Positions 7,969 through 15,654 of a stretch of 64,000 nucleotides of DNA are shown here, one piece after another; the stretch's first letter is position 1; each line of letters starts with the position of its first letter. Origin of the DNA: Gilichinskyi gelida (GTDB taxonomy: Bacteria; Acidobacteriota; Thermoanaerobaculia; Gp7-AA8); the NCBI GenBank assembly GCA_038040385.1, contig JBBPII010000001.1:248001-312000 (forward strand), given 5' to 3'. The notes under the pieces are model-generated. The model was not told the origin of the DNA, searched no databases, and worked only from the letters and a program-made list of their open reading frames with translations. The translations under genes were made by a program, and so were the position numbers.

Positions 7969-9192
7969 ATGATCGCGCAGTTCCTTCTCGCCCTCATCGC
8001 CATCTTCGCCGCCGCGAAGCTCTTCGGCGAGCTCGCCAAGCGCATCGGCCAGCCCGCCGTCCTCGGTGAGCTGATCGGCGGCATCGTGGTCGGCGTCTCC
8101 GGCCTCCGCCTGGTCGACCCGCACGACACCACCATCCATCTGCTGTCCGAGCTCGGCGTGATCATCCTTCTCTTCCTCATCGGCCTGGAGACCGATCTCG
8201 GCAAGCTGTTGTCGGTCGGCGGCTCGGCGGCGGTGGTGGCGGTGGTCGGGGTGGCCCTGCCATTCGCCGGGGGCGCCGCGGTGGGACTCCTCCTCGGTTA
8301 CTCGAAGATCGTCTCCATCTTTCTCGGGGCCGCGCTCACGGCGACCTCGGTCGGCATCACCGCCCGCGTCCTCTCCGACCTCGGCCACCTGCACGACGAC
8401 GAATCGCAGGTCGTCCTCGCCGCCGCCGTCGTCGACGACATCATCGGCCTGGTGCTGCTGACGCTCGTCGGCACGCTGGCCGGCGGGGGAGAGCTGACCG
8501 TGGCGGGAATCGCGCGCGTTTCGCTGGTGGCGGTCGGCTTCGTCGTCCTGGCCATCGTCATCGGCTCGCGCCTCGCGCCGACGATCATCCGGCTGGTCCA
8601 ACGCATCAACATGGCGCGCGGCCTCTTCTTCGCCTCGATGATGTTCGCCTTCTTCCTGGCGTATCTCGCGCAGCAGGTCGGCTCGGCGATCATCATCGGC
8701 TCGTTCGCCGCGGGACTGGTTCTGGCGCGGTGCGACAAGGCGGACGTGATTCAGCGCGAAGTGCACGACATCGGACAGTTCTTCGTCCCCATCTTCTTCG
8801 TCGCCGTCGGCGCGGCGGTCGACCTCCGCGCGCTCAATCCGTTTCGCGCCGAGACGCGCGCGTTCCTGCTGATCGCGCTGGTCCTCACCGCCGTCGGCGT
8901 GGTCGGAAAGCTACTCGCCGGCTACAGCGTGCCGCGGCGCGGCCTGCGGCGGAGCGTGATCGGCGTGGGGATGATTCCGCGCGGCGAGGTAGGGCTGATT
9001 TTCGCGCAGATCGGGCTGTCGGCGAAGCTGCTGAGCGCGGGACTCTACAGCGCGCTGGCGACAATGGTGATGCTGACGACGCTCATGACGCCGCTGCTGT
9101 TGCGCTGGCTGCTGCCGCAGGCGGCGTCAGCGCCCGTCCACGGCGACGTCGACCTGGTGGTCGACGCGCCGATGGACGAACGGCGGCCCTAG
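7969..9192 (+). CDS. Cation:proton antiporter (CPA2/Kef-like membrane domain)
   Basis: 407 aa with about 12 membrane helices. Recognisable Na+/H+ exchanger features: RIGQPAVLGELIGGIVVG (helix 1–2), LLFLIGLETDL, LTATSVGITARVLSDL (discontinuous helix), AAAVVDDIIGLVLL with the paired acidic residues DD of the ion site, and GMIPRGEVGLIFAQIGL. No TrkA-N or other regulatory domain follows, so this is the short form. It probably exchanges Na+ or K+ for H+ at the inner membrane; ion specificity cannot be read from sequence. GTG 7966 directly precedes the ATG and could also be used. Confidence 0.92.
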   Translation: MIAQFLLALIAIFAAAKLFGELAKRIGQPAVLGELIGGIVVGVSGLRLVDPHDTTIHLLSELGVIILLFLIGLETDLGKLLSVGGSAAVVAVVGVALPFAGGAAVGLLLGYSKIVSIFLGAALTATSVGITARVLSDLGHLHDDESQVVLAAAVVDDIIGLVLLTLVGTLAGGGELTVAGIARVSLVAVGFVVLAIVIGSRLAPTIIRLVQRINMARGLFFASMMFAFFLAYLAQQVGSAIIIGSFAAGLVLARCDKADVIQREVHDIGQFFVPIFFVAVGAAVDLRALNPFRAETRAFLLIALVLTAVGVVGKLLAGYSVPRRGLRRSVIGVGMIPRGEVGLIFAQIGLSAKLLSAGLYSALATMVMLTTLMTPLLLRWLLPQAASAPVHGDVDLVVDAPMDERRP

Positions 9193-9974
9193 CGCAGCCG
9201 GTTCTTCACTTCACGGAACTCCGGCTCGTCGGTGATCAGGCCGGAGCTGCTGGCCATTCCGCCGATGCGGCCCTGGATGTCGTTGATGCGGTCCTGCGTC
9301 AACGGATGACTCATGAAGAACTGCGCCACCTTGCCGGGCTGGGATTTGTCAGCCGCCATCAGATTGCGGAACATGTCGACCATTCCCTGCGGGTTGTAGC
9401 CGGCCGCGGTCATGAATCGCAGGCCGAGCTCGTCGGCTTCCTTCTCGTCGGCGCGGCTGAAGCGCGCCATGGCGCCGCCGGCGATGATCTGCGCCACGAG
9501 CGCTTGCAATTGGCCGGGCTCCTGTCCCAGAAGAATGCTCCCGACCGCGCTGATCTGTTGCTGACGCTCGAACTGCTTGACCACGTGCCGCGCTACGTTG
9601 TGGCTGATCTCGTGCGCCAGCACGCTGGCCAGCTCGTCCGCCTTGTTGGCCGTTGTGACCAGCCCGCGGTTCACGTAGACGTGGCCGCCCGGCACGCTGA
9701 ACGCGTTGATGTCCGGGTCGTCGACGATGTGAAACGTGAAGGGCAGATTAGCCATCGGCGTCTGCGCATGAATCCGCTCGCCGACCGCGCGAACGTATGA
9801 GCTCGCCACGGGGTCGTTGACGAAGCGGACCTGCTGCGCCACCTGATCCGCCATCTGCTGTCCAACCCGCCATTCCTCCTCGATCGACACGCTCGATCCG
9901 CCGGATGACGCGCATCCGGCCAGGCCGAGCACAAAGAGAAGTGCAATAGGAGCAACCAAGAGTCGTTTCGCCAT
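9189..9974 (-). CDS. M48 family metallopeptidase lipoprotein (BepA/LoiP-like)
   Basis: 261 aa. A lipoprotein signal ends LGLAGC with lipidated C21. The peptidase domain carries HEISH at 121–125 and the third zinc-ligand motif EKEAD near 177–181. SVPGGHVYVNRGL precedes the active site, as in periplasmic M48 enzymes that cleave misassembled outer-membrane proteins. A GGAGG ribosome site lies just upstream of the ATG at 9974. The gene ends convergently, overlapping the antiporter stop by 4 bp. No TPR domain, unlike BepA, so it resembles the short LoiP type. Confidence 0.92.
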   Translation of the reverse strand: MAKRLLVAPIALLFVLGLAGCASSGGSSVSIEEEWRVGQQMADQVAQQVRFVNDPVASSYVRAVGERIHAQTPMANLPFTFHIVDDPDINAFSVPGGHVYVNRGLVTTANKADELASVLAHEISHNVARHVVKQFERQQQISAVGSILLGQEPGQLQALVAQIIAGGAMARFSRADEKEADELGLRFMTAAGYNPQGMVDMFRNLMAADKSQPGKVAQFFMSHPLTQDRINDIQGRIGGMASSSGLITDEPEFREVKNRLR

Positions 9975-10017
9975 CGGTCTAACCTCCGGCCCTCTCTTGT
10001 GCAAAGGATGGTCCGGT

Positions 10018-11094
10018 TCAGCGGATCGCGCCGTGCGCCCGCAGCAACTCTTTGGTGGACTCGATCGGGAGCGCTTCGACGGTCCGCCCATTGCCGGTGA
10101 CCGTCGTCGCCCGCAGCAGGGAGTTGACGATCGCCTCCTCGGTGGCCTCGATCGCGGCGAGGAACAGCGGGGAGACCGCGTCGTTGGGGAGCAGCGTCAG
10201 CGTGCGCGGCTCCGTCTGCCCGTGGCGGAGGCGATGGGCGGTGGAGAAGGCGATTGCGTAGTCGCCGCTGCCGTTGTCGCCGGACGCGCCGGTTCGCGCG
10301 AAACCCATGATTCCGCGCTTGGCGATGCGCTTCAGATTGCGCGCGTCGACCGGCGCATCGGTGGCGATGACGATGACGCACGAGCCGCCCGTCGATTTCG
10401 ACACGGGGCCTGGGATACGCACGCCGGCGATGGTCAGATCGCCGCCGAAGTTCGTCTGCACCAGCACGCCGACGGTGTAGCCGTTCGGCATGCGGCGCGA
10501 TGACGTCCCGATGCCGCCCTTGAATCCGAAGGCGATGGTTCCTGTTCCCGCGCCGACCGCCCCTTCCTCCACCGCCCCGCCGCTCGCGGTCTTGATTGCG
10601 TGCAGGACGTCGTCGCGCGCGATCGGCCGCGCGCGGATGTCATTGAGCCGCCCGTCGTTCGTCTCCGCGACCAGCGGGTTGATCGAGCGCACCTGTTCGT
10701 TGCCCGGCAGCGCCAGCATGAAGTCGATGACCGCGTCGGCCACGCGCGGCACGGCCAGCGTGGAGGTCAGCACGATCGGCGTCTCGATCTCGCCCAGCTC
10801 CTCGACCTGCGTCGTCCCCGCGATTTTCCCGAAGCCGTTGCCGACGAAGACCGCTCCGGCGACTTTCTCCTGAAAGAGGTTCCCGCCGTGCGGCAGGATG
10901 GCCGTGACCCCGGTGCGGACGTTCTCCCCGCGCACGATCGTGGTGTGGCCGACGCGCACGCCGTCGACGTCGGTGATCGCGTTGAGTGGGCCGGTGGGGA
11001 GCGTGCCGATCGTCGCGCCGAGGTCGCGAAGCCGAGGGCGCTCCTCGGCGTGAAGGGTGGCGGCGAACAGGAGGGCGATGGCGAGGATGCGCAT
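10018..11094 (-). CDS. P1 family peptidase (DmpA/BapA-type aminopeptidase), exported
   Basis: 358 aa with a short signal peptide ([16 protein letters not shown]). The body shows the DmpA N-terminal nucleophile hydrolase pattern: [16 protein letters not shown] near 38–54, [17 protein letters not shown] near 85–101, VQTNFGG at 212–218, and GGSCV at 236–240. S238 is expected to be the residue at which the precursor self-cleaves and which becomes the nucleophile. Family members release N-terminal or beta-linked residues from short peptides. Periplasmic location is inferred from the signal. Same strand as the M48 gene 43 bp downstream. Confidence 0.92.
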   Translation of the reverse strand: MRILAIALLFAATLHAEERPRLRDLGATIGTLPTGPLNAITDVDGVRVGHTTIVRGENVRTGVTAILPHGGNLFQEKVAGAVFVGNGFGKIAGTTQVEELGEIETPIVLTSTLAVPRVADAVIDFMLALPGNEQVRSINPLVAETNDGRLNDIRARPIARDDVLHAIKTASGGAVEEGAVGAGTGTIAFGFKGGIGTSSRRMPNGYTVGVLVQTNFGGDLTIAGVRIPGPVSKSTGGSCVIVIATDAPVDARNLKRIAKRGIMGFARTGASGDNGSGDYAIAFSTAHRLRHGQTEPRTLTLLPNDAVSPLFLAAIEATEEAIVNSLLRATTVTGNGRTVEALPIESTKELLRAHGAIR

Positions 11095-11119
11095 GGCGGA
11101 ATCCTAATTGCACTCGTCA

Positions 11120-11627
11120 CGGCGCGCACGCCGATCACGGCGAGAAGAGTTATCAGGGCGCTGGCAAACTGCGCGGTCTGGCCGCCATCATCACCGGCGG
11201 CGACAGCGGCATCGGCCGCGCGGTGGCCATCGCCTTCGCCCGCGAGGGCGCCGACGTCGCCACCGGCTACTTCGCGGAGCGCCGCGCCGAATGCCGGCGC
11301 TTTCGTCGATAAGGCGCTCAAGCAGTTCGGCCGTCTCGACACGCCGCCACCAAGGGGGCCATCCACGTCTTCACCCGCTCGCTCGCCGCGAACCTGGCGG
11401 AGAAGGGGATCCGCGTGAACTGCGTTGCTCCCGGGGCGGTTTGGACGCCGCTGATTCCGGCCACGCTCGATCGCGAGCACGTGCGGAAGTTCGGCAGCGA
11501 CACGTTCTGGCAGTGGCCCGCGCAGCCCGCGTAGATCGCGCCATCATACGTCTTCCTCGCCTCCGCGGACGGCCGCTATTACAGCGGCGACATCCTCGCG
11601 CCGACGGGATCGGAAACCACGCGGTAG
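11120..11627 (+). pseudogene. Decayed SDR-family oxidoreductase
   Basis: The pieces match a long-form short-chain dehydrogenase of the HGEKSYxGxGKLxG type. The NAD-binding motif [20 protein letters not shown] is intact. Then frame is lost near 11295. A short middle piece ([13 protein letters not shown]) follows, then ATKGAIHVFTRSLAANLAEKGIRVNCVAPGAVWTPL in another frame, an in-frame TAG at about 11533, and a matching C-terminus (SYVFLASADGRYYSGDILAPTG). The catalytic Tyr region and about 100 residues are gone. At least two deletions and one stop make function very unlikely. Confidence 0.85.
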
Positions 11628-11753
11628 GGCGGCGAAGGTTGAAGGTCGAGAGGGCGCGCGGCCGGAAGCGCGATGCGGTCTGTTAAGATGTCCGCGCGAC
11701 TCCCCGTCCGGTCCGGAACCGTTCCTGTCAGCCGTTCAGTTTTTCAATAGGGA

Positions 11754-11783
11754 TGGACACGATATCCCGGACGGAGGTACACT
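11754..11783 (+). promoter_or_regulatory. Sigma-70-like promoter for the 92-aa gene
   Basis: TGGACA at 11754–11759 and TACACT at 11778–11783 are separated by 18 bp. This is about 40 bases before the GTG at 11824, which is preceded by AAGGAG. Match by eye only. Confidence 0.4.
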
Positions 11784-11823
11784 GTCCCCGTCTTTCCCCA
11801 GTGAAAGCATTTAAGGAGAGCGT

Positions 11824-12102
11824 GTGAATCCAGTCAAAAGCAACCGAGGACGTCCCATCGTACACACCGAACCCTGGGCGAAGATCACCGTCGTCCTTCT
11901 GGACCGCCATGTGGCTTATCTCGATCGTTTGGCCATCGACATCCGGCTGAAGCATGGCAAGGCGATCAGCCGGGCCGAAATCATCCGTGGCCTGATCGAG
12001 GCGGCGTTCCAGAGCGGGATCGATCTTTCCCAGGCCGATTCGATCGATACGCTCGTTGAACTGCTGACCGGCTCGTCCGGCAAACGTAAAGCGGCGCGTT
12101 AG
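11824..12102 (+). CDS. 92-aa protein with ribbon-helix-helix-like core
   Basis: Starts at GTG 11824 after AAGGAG. Residues about 19–58 look like a ribbon-helix-helix DNA-binding fold: a beta-like strand (AKITVVLLDRHVAYLDRLAID) followed by two helices (ISRAEIIRGLIEAAF). The C-terminal part SGIDLSQADSIDTLVELL is shared with the convergent gene at 12099–12377, so the two proteins appear related. Stops of the two genes overlap. A DNA-binding or antitoxin-like role is inferred only from the fold pattern; no toxin is next to it. Confidence 0.65.
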   Translation: MNPVKSNRGRPIVHTEPWAKITVVLLDRHVAYLDRLAIDIRLKHGKAISRAEIIRGLIEAAFQSGIDLSQADSIDTLVELLTGSSGKRKAAR

Positions 12103-12377
12103 GTCACTGTTCGCCTCCGGGATTGCGCGCGGAGCTCGGCTGCCGCCAGGCGAGCGATGTCTCGTTCACTGCTCGCCTCCGTCAGGTCGATTCCGCTCGC
12201 CTCGATGCGGTCGAGGATCGTTCGAATTGCGTGTGGCCATCCGAACACCTCGGGCATCTGTGGGTTGATTCCGTGGGAAACATGGTCGAGAAACGCGGCA
12301 TGTTGCCGCGAAAGCGTGATGATCTCTGTCGCCGGGTCCGTCCCGGCGACCTCTCTCCTAGCAGACACCAGCTTCAT
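12099..12377 (-). CDS. 92-aa protein, diverged relative of its convergent neighbour
   Basis: Same length (92 aa) as the gene at 11824 and shares the spaced pattern L-x-R-x(2)-A-x-LD, then IR, then SGIDL-x(2)-A-x-S. It lacks the clear ribbon-helix-helix helix pair; the middle reads INPQMPEVFGWPHAIRTILDRIEA. The stop codon (12099–12101) overlaps the neighbour's stop (12100–12102), so the genes are exactly tail to tail. The start at 12377 follows a weak AGGGA site. Function unknown. Confidence 0.6.
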   Translation of the reverse strand: MKLVSARREVAGTDPATEIITLSRQHAAFLDHVSHGINPQMPEVFGWPHAIRTILDRIEASGIDLTEASSERDIARLAAAELRAQSRRRTVT

Positions 12378-12464
12378 AAAGGTTCCCTATGCTAGGAGTG
12401 TCGCCAGACAGGGAAATCCCTACCCCCTTCACAAAAGATTTTTTTACCTTCCAGAATTAGGTGA

Positions 12465-13271
12465 TCAGGTCGGGACGACCATCACCGGCGTCGACACCTG
12501 CCGGATGATCTCCTGCTTCAGATCGCTCAGCGTGTGAGCGGCGGCGTTGAGGAACAGCGCGTCGGCCTCCGACGACTCCGTGTAGCGGACGATCTCGGCG
12601 TCGATGTCCTTCCCGCGCACGACGGCCCGCTTCGGCGCGGCGGTGAATAGCCGCGTCACCTCGTCGAGGCGCGTCTCGGCGGCGGCTCGGTCGGCATCGC
12701 TGCAGACGATGAGGAGGCGCACCTCCGATCCCTCCCTCCCCGCCATCGCCGCCGCCAGCTCCGCCGCGGCGGTCGAGGTCTGCCGCAAGTGCACCGGCAC
12801 CACGATGCGGCGCAGCGCGCGGCGGCGCGGCGTGCCGTAGCGGATGGCCAGCACCGGCGTGGGCGGTTCGTGCAGGACCTGCATGGTGGTCGAGCCGATG
12901 ATCAGGTGCGCCACGTGGTGCCGAGCGTGGGTGGCGATGACGATCAGGTCCGCCCCCTCGCTCTTCGCCACACGGCAGATCTCTTCTCCCGGATGCGGCG
13001 CTTTGCGCACCACCAGGCGCGCCTGGATCGTGGCGTTGGCGCGGCGCAGGTGGTCGCGCAGCTTTTCGAGCTCGTACTCCTCGGCGTACGCGTAAAGCGA
13101 TTCATCAGCGGGGAAGCGGAGCTTGTCGGGCTGCGAGCCCCACGTGCTTCGGACATGGAGGATGACGAGCTCCGCGCCGGTGGAGCCCGCCATGTGGATG
13201 GCGGTATCGAACGACCATTCCGAGGCCGTCGAGAAATCGGTCGGGATCAGGATGCGGCGCCAGGGGTACAT
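12465..13271 (-). CDS. Tandem-domain universal stress protein
   Basis: 268 aa with two UspA folds. Domain 1 (about 1–145) begins MYPWRRILIPTDFSTASE and contains LIVIATHARHHVAHLIIGSTTMQVL, close to the ATP-binding G-x2-G-x9-G(S/T) motif (here GS only). Domain 2 (about 152–268) begins RIVVPVHLRQTS and ends SDLKQEIIRQVSTPVMVVPT, with the nucleotide loop degenerate. Usp proteins are cytoplasmic stress proteins; nucleotide binding here would be by domain 1 if at all. It lies 6 bp upstream of nothing on the same strand except the lipoprotein gene at 13278, so a two-gene unit is likely. Confidence 0.9.
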   Translation of the reverse strand: MYPWRRILIPTDFSTASEWSFDTAIHMAGSTGAELVILHVRSTWGSQPDKLRFPADESLYAYAEEYELEKLRDHLRRANATIQARLVVRKAPHPGEEICRVAKSEGADLIVIATHARHHVAHLIIGSTTMQVLHEPPTPVLAIRYGTPRRRALRRIVVPVHLRQTSTAAAELAAAMAGREGSEVRLLIVCSDADRAAAETRLDEVTRLFTAAPKRAVVRGKDIDAEIVRYTESSEADALFLNAAAHTLSDLKQEIIRQVSTPVMVVPT

Positions 13272-13277
13272 CGCTGG

Positions 13278-13868
13278 TTACTGCGAACTGCCGGCGGCCA
13301 CCTGTGCGCCCGCGGCCGGCGGCGTGACGATGTATCGAATCACCGTCTTCGGCTCCGCCTCGGTCTCCACGACCTGCAGCGTGATCTGCGGGTCGCCGGG
13401 CTTGAGGGTGTCGCCGGGGATGAACGGATCCTGCATGGCTTGATTGAGCTGCACTTCGAGAGTACGCCAATCCTGCTCGGGAGGATACGGCGGCCTTGCC
13501 GGATGCGCCCTGAACTGCGCGAGATACGTCATGTAGTAGTGGTAGACCTGCGGATACGAGTCGTTGGTGGCGAGGGTATAGACCTCCGACTGCGGGCCGT
13601 ATTGACTGCGAATGGAGACGGCGTCGCGGCGCGTCAGGTCATCGCGATATCTGGCGCCTGCGTAGATGGGGATGGCGCGATTGATCGACTTCAGTTCCTG
13701 CCGCGGATCGGTCCGCGGCTGCCCGGCCGGCGCGTTCTCGGCGGCAATCGGGTTCTTCTGCGGTACCGGCTCCTCGGCGGCGCTTCCCTCGGTGCCGCCG
13801 GTGCAGCCGGCCAACAGCACGGCCACGAGCGCGAGCGCCGCGTACGAAAATCCCCTCCGCCGGATCAT
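13278..13868 (-). CDS. Lipoprotein of unknown function
   Basis: 196 aa. The signal MIRRRGFSYAALALVAVLLAGC predicts lipidation at C22, followed by a flexible Thr/Gly/Glu/Pro linker to about residue 50. The folded part has IPIYAGARYRDDLT, a region with several tyrosines (YPQVYHYYMTYLAQF), and a C-terminal beta-rich ITLQVVETEAEPKTVIRYIVTPP. No known family recognised. ATG 13868 is chosen to place the signal at the N-terminus. The uspA-like gene follows 6 bp downstream in the same direction. Confidence 0.75.
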   Translation of the reverse strand: MIRRRGFSYAALALVAVLLAGCTGGTEGSAAEEPVPQKNPIAAENAPAGQPRTDPRQELKSINRAIPIYAGARYRDDLTRRDAVSIRSQYGPQSEVYTLATNDSYPQVYHYYMTYLAQFRAHPARPPYPPEQDWRTLEVQLNQAMQDPFIPGDTLKPGDPQITLQVVETEAEPKTVIRYIVTPPAAGAQVAAGSSQ

Positions 13869-13907
13869 GTGGGGTTCAAACAGCAAGTGGTGTGCCGCTC
13901 GCCTTCA

Positions 13908-14414
13908 TCAGTTGTCGTCAGCTTTGCGCGCCGCGGCCGTCGACGTTTTCCGCACCTGTCCGCGGACGCAATCGATGGCCGTTTCCCCGCCGTAATTGGC
14001 GACGAGCTTCTCGTCGTATTCGTCGGAGATGGTGGCCACAGTCTGCAGCGACGCGATCAACTGCTCCGGCGGCAGTTGGCGGCCCAGGAAGGAGTGCGAG
14101 AAGAAGATGTCCTGTCCGACCATGCTGAAGGCGCCGAGCGGCACCTCGGAGTTGAACCGCAGCAGGTCGCGCATGAGCTCGAACGACGGCTCGACCCCCT
14201 GCACGCAGAAGGCGAGCACCTCGATGACGGCGTCGTCTCCCTCGAACGGGTCGATGGAGATCTCCAGGACCGTGGAGCCGTACTTCAGATAGAAGTCGCA
14301 ATGCTCGGCATCGTCGAAGTGCTCGTCGGTCAGCGCGTCGAGGTGCGATTTGACCTGCCGGTAGACTTCTTCCTGGCAGCGGGTGTGGAACTCTCGGGTA
14401 CGGGTGCGGGCCAT
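13908..14414 (-). CDS. YbjN / type III chaperone-like domain protein
   Basis: 168 aa, soluble, no signal. The alpha/beta pattern with VLEISIDPFEGDDAVIEVLAFCVQGVEPSFELMRDLLRFNSEVPLGAFSMVGQDIFFSHSFLG resembles the YbjN/T3SS-chaperone fold: the two-strand stretch followed by LLRFN and the GxFxxxGxDIxFxH segment. These small proteins are thought to bind partners rather than catalyse. The C-terminal 20 residues are basic (RKTSTAAARKADDN). It is divergent from rlmI with 26 bp between starts. Confidence 0.7.
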   Translation of the reverse strand: MARTRTREFHTRCQEEVYRQVKSHLDALTDEHFDDAEHCDFYLKYGSTVLEISIDPFEGDDAVIEVLAFCVQGVEPSFELMRDLLRFNSEVPLGAFSMVGQDIFFSHSFLGRQLPPEQLIASLQTVATISDEYDEKLVANYGGETAIDCVRGQVRKTSTAAARKADDN

Positions 14415-14440
14415 TTCGCCGGATTATAGTGCCGCGCGGC

Positions 14441-15619
14441 ATGAATGAATTCGATTCCCAGCAGCGGCGCATCCTGACGCTCAAGCCGGGCAAGGAGCGC
14501 GTGGTCTCCAATCGCCATCCGTGGATCTTCACCGGGGCGATCGGGCGGGAGAGCGGGCCGGAGGATGCGGCGATCGCCGATCTGGTCGACGCGCGCGGCA
14601 CCCGCATGGCGTCGGGATTTCATTCTCTGCACTCGCAGATCCGCCTTCGTGCGCTGACCTTCGGCGACGACGAGCTGACCGCGGACGTCATCCGCGCGCG
14701 CATCGACGCGGCGATCGCCCGCCGCGCGTCGATCCGGAGCGCGCAGACGAATGCCGTGCGGCTCATTCACGCCGAGGGGGATGAGCTGAGCGGGCTGGTG
14801 GTCGATCTGTACGACGACGTGGTGGTCGTGGAGATCGCCAACGCCGGCATCGAGCGCATCCGCCCGCTGATCGTCGACGCGCTGCAGCAGCGGCTCGCGC
14901 CGCGGGTCATCTACTTCAAGAACGACATCCCGGCGCGGAAGCTCGAGCAGCTTCCGACAGCCGCGGAGTCGATCGGCGACGGCGACCCGACGGCGACGGT
15001 GCTCGAGAACGGCCTCCGATTTCGCGTCGAGCCGCCGTCGGGGCAGAAGACGGGGTTCTTCCTCGATCAGCGCGACAACCGCGCCCTCGCGCGCACGCTC
15101 GCCGGCGGCCGGCGCGCGCTCAATCTCTTCGCCTACAGCGGCGCGTTCGGCGTCTACGCGGCGGCGGGCGGCGCGGCGTCGGTGGAGAACGTCGACATCT
15201 CCGCCGCGGCGATTGAGCTGGCGCGCACGAACCACCAGCTCAACGGCGTCGACGCGAGCTTCGTCGTCGCCGACGCCTTCCAGTACGTCCGCCAGGCCGG
15301 CGGGCGATTCGATCTCATCGTTTGCGATCCCCCGGCGTTCGCCAAGTCGCGCGCGGAGGTCGATCGTGCCGCCCGCGGCTACAAGGACGTCAACCTCTTC
15401 GCCATGAAGCTGCTCGAGCCGGGCGGGTTGATGATGACCTTCTCCTGCAGCGGACACATGTCGCTCGATCTGTTCCAGAAAGTCATCTTCGCCGCCGCGC
15501 TCGACGCCGGGCGCCGCATGTCCATCGTCCGCCGCCTCACCGCCGGCGCCGACCATCCGGTGTCGATCTACTGCCCGGAAGGGGAGTACCTGAAGGGGTT
15601 CTTGCTCGAAGTGCGATGA
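14441..15619 (+). CDS. rlmI: 23S rRNA (cytosine-C5)-methyltransferase RlmI-like
   Basis: 392 aa from ATG 14441. An N-terminal PUA domain (about 8–75: ILTLKPGKERVVSNRHPWIFTGAI) binds RNA. A central domain with GLVVDLYDD follows, then a Rossmann methyltransferase domain from about 195 (QKTGFFLDQRDNR, LNLFAYSGAFGVYAAAGGA for SAM). The catalytic regions are VCDPPAFAKS near 293–302 and SCSGHMS near 342. This is the order and length of RlmI/RlmO-type class I enzymes that methylate 23S rRNA. The exact base is assumed from family. GTG 14429 would add four residues. Confidence 0.9.
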   Translation: MNEFDSQQRRILTLKPGKERVVSNRHPWIFTGAIGRESGPEDAAIADLVDARGTRMASGFHSLHSQIRLRALTFGDDELTADVIRARIDAAIARRASIRSAQTNAVRLIHAEGDELSGLVVDLYDDVVVVEIANAGIERIRPLIVDALQQRLAPRVIYFKNDIPARKLEQLPTAAESIGDGDPTATVLENGLRFRVEPPSGQKTGFFLDQRDNRALARTLAGGRRALNLFAYSGAFGVYAAAGGAASVENVDISAAAIELARTNHQLNGVDASFVVADAFQYVRQAGGRFDLIVCDPPAFAKSRAEVDRAARGYKDVNLFAMKLLEPGGLMMTFSCSGHMSLDLFQKVIFAAALDAGRRMSIVRRLTAGADHPVSIYCPEGEYLKGFLLEVR

Positions 15620-15654
15620 GGGAGGATGATCACCGCAATTCACAAGGAGAACGC

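Noticed and set aside
11533..11535. TAG in the SDR remnant as a readthrough or pyrrolysine codon
   Set aside because: The gene also carries large deletions and a frame change, so ordinary decay is the simpler explanation.
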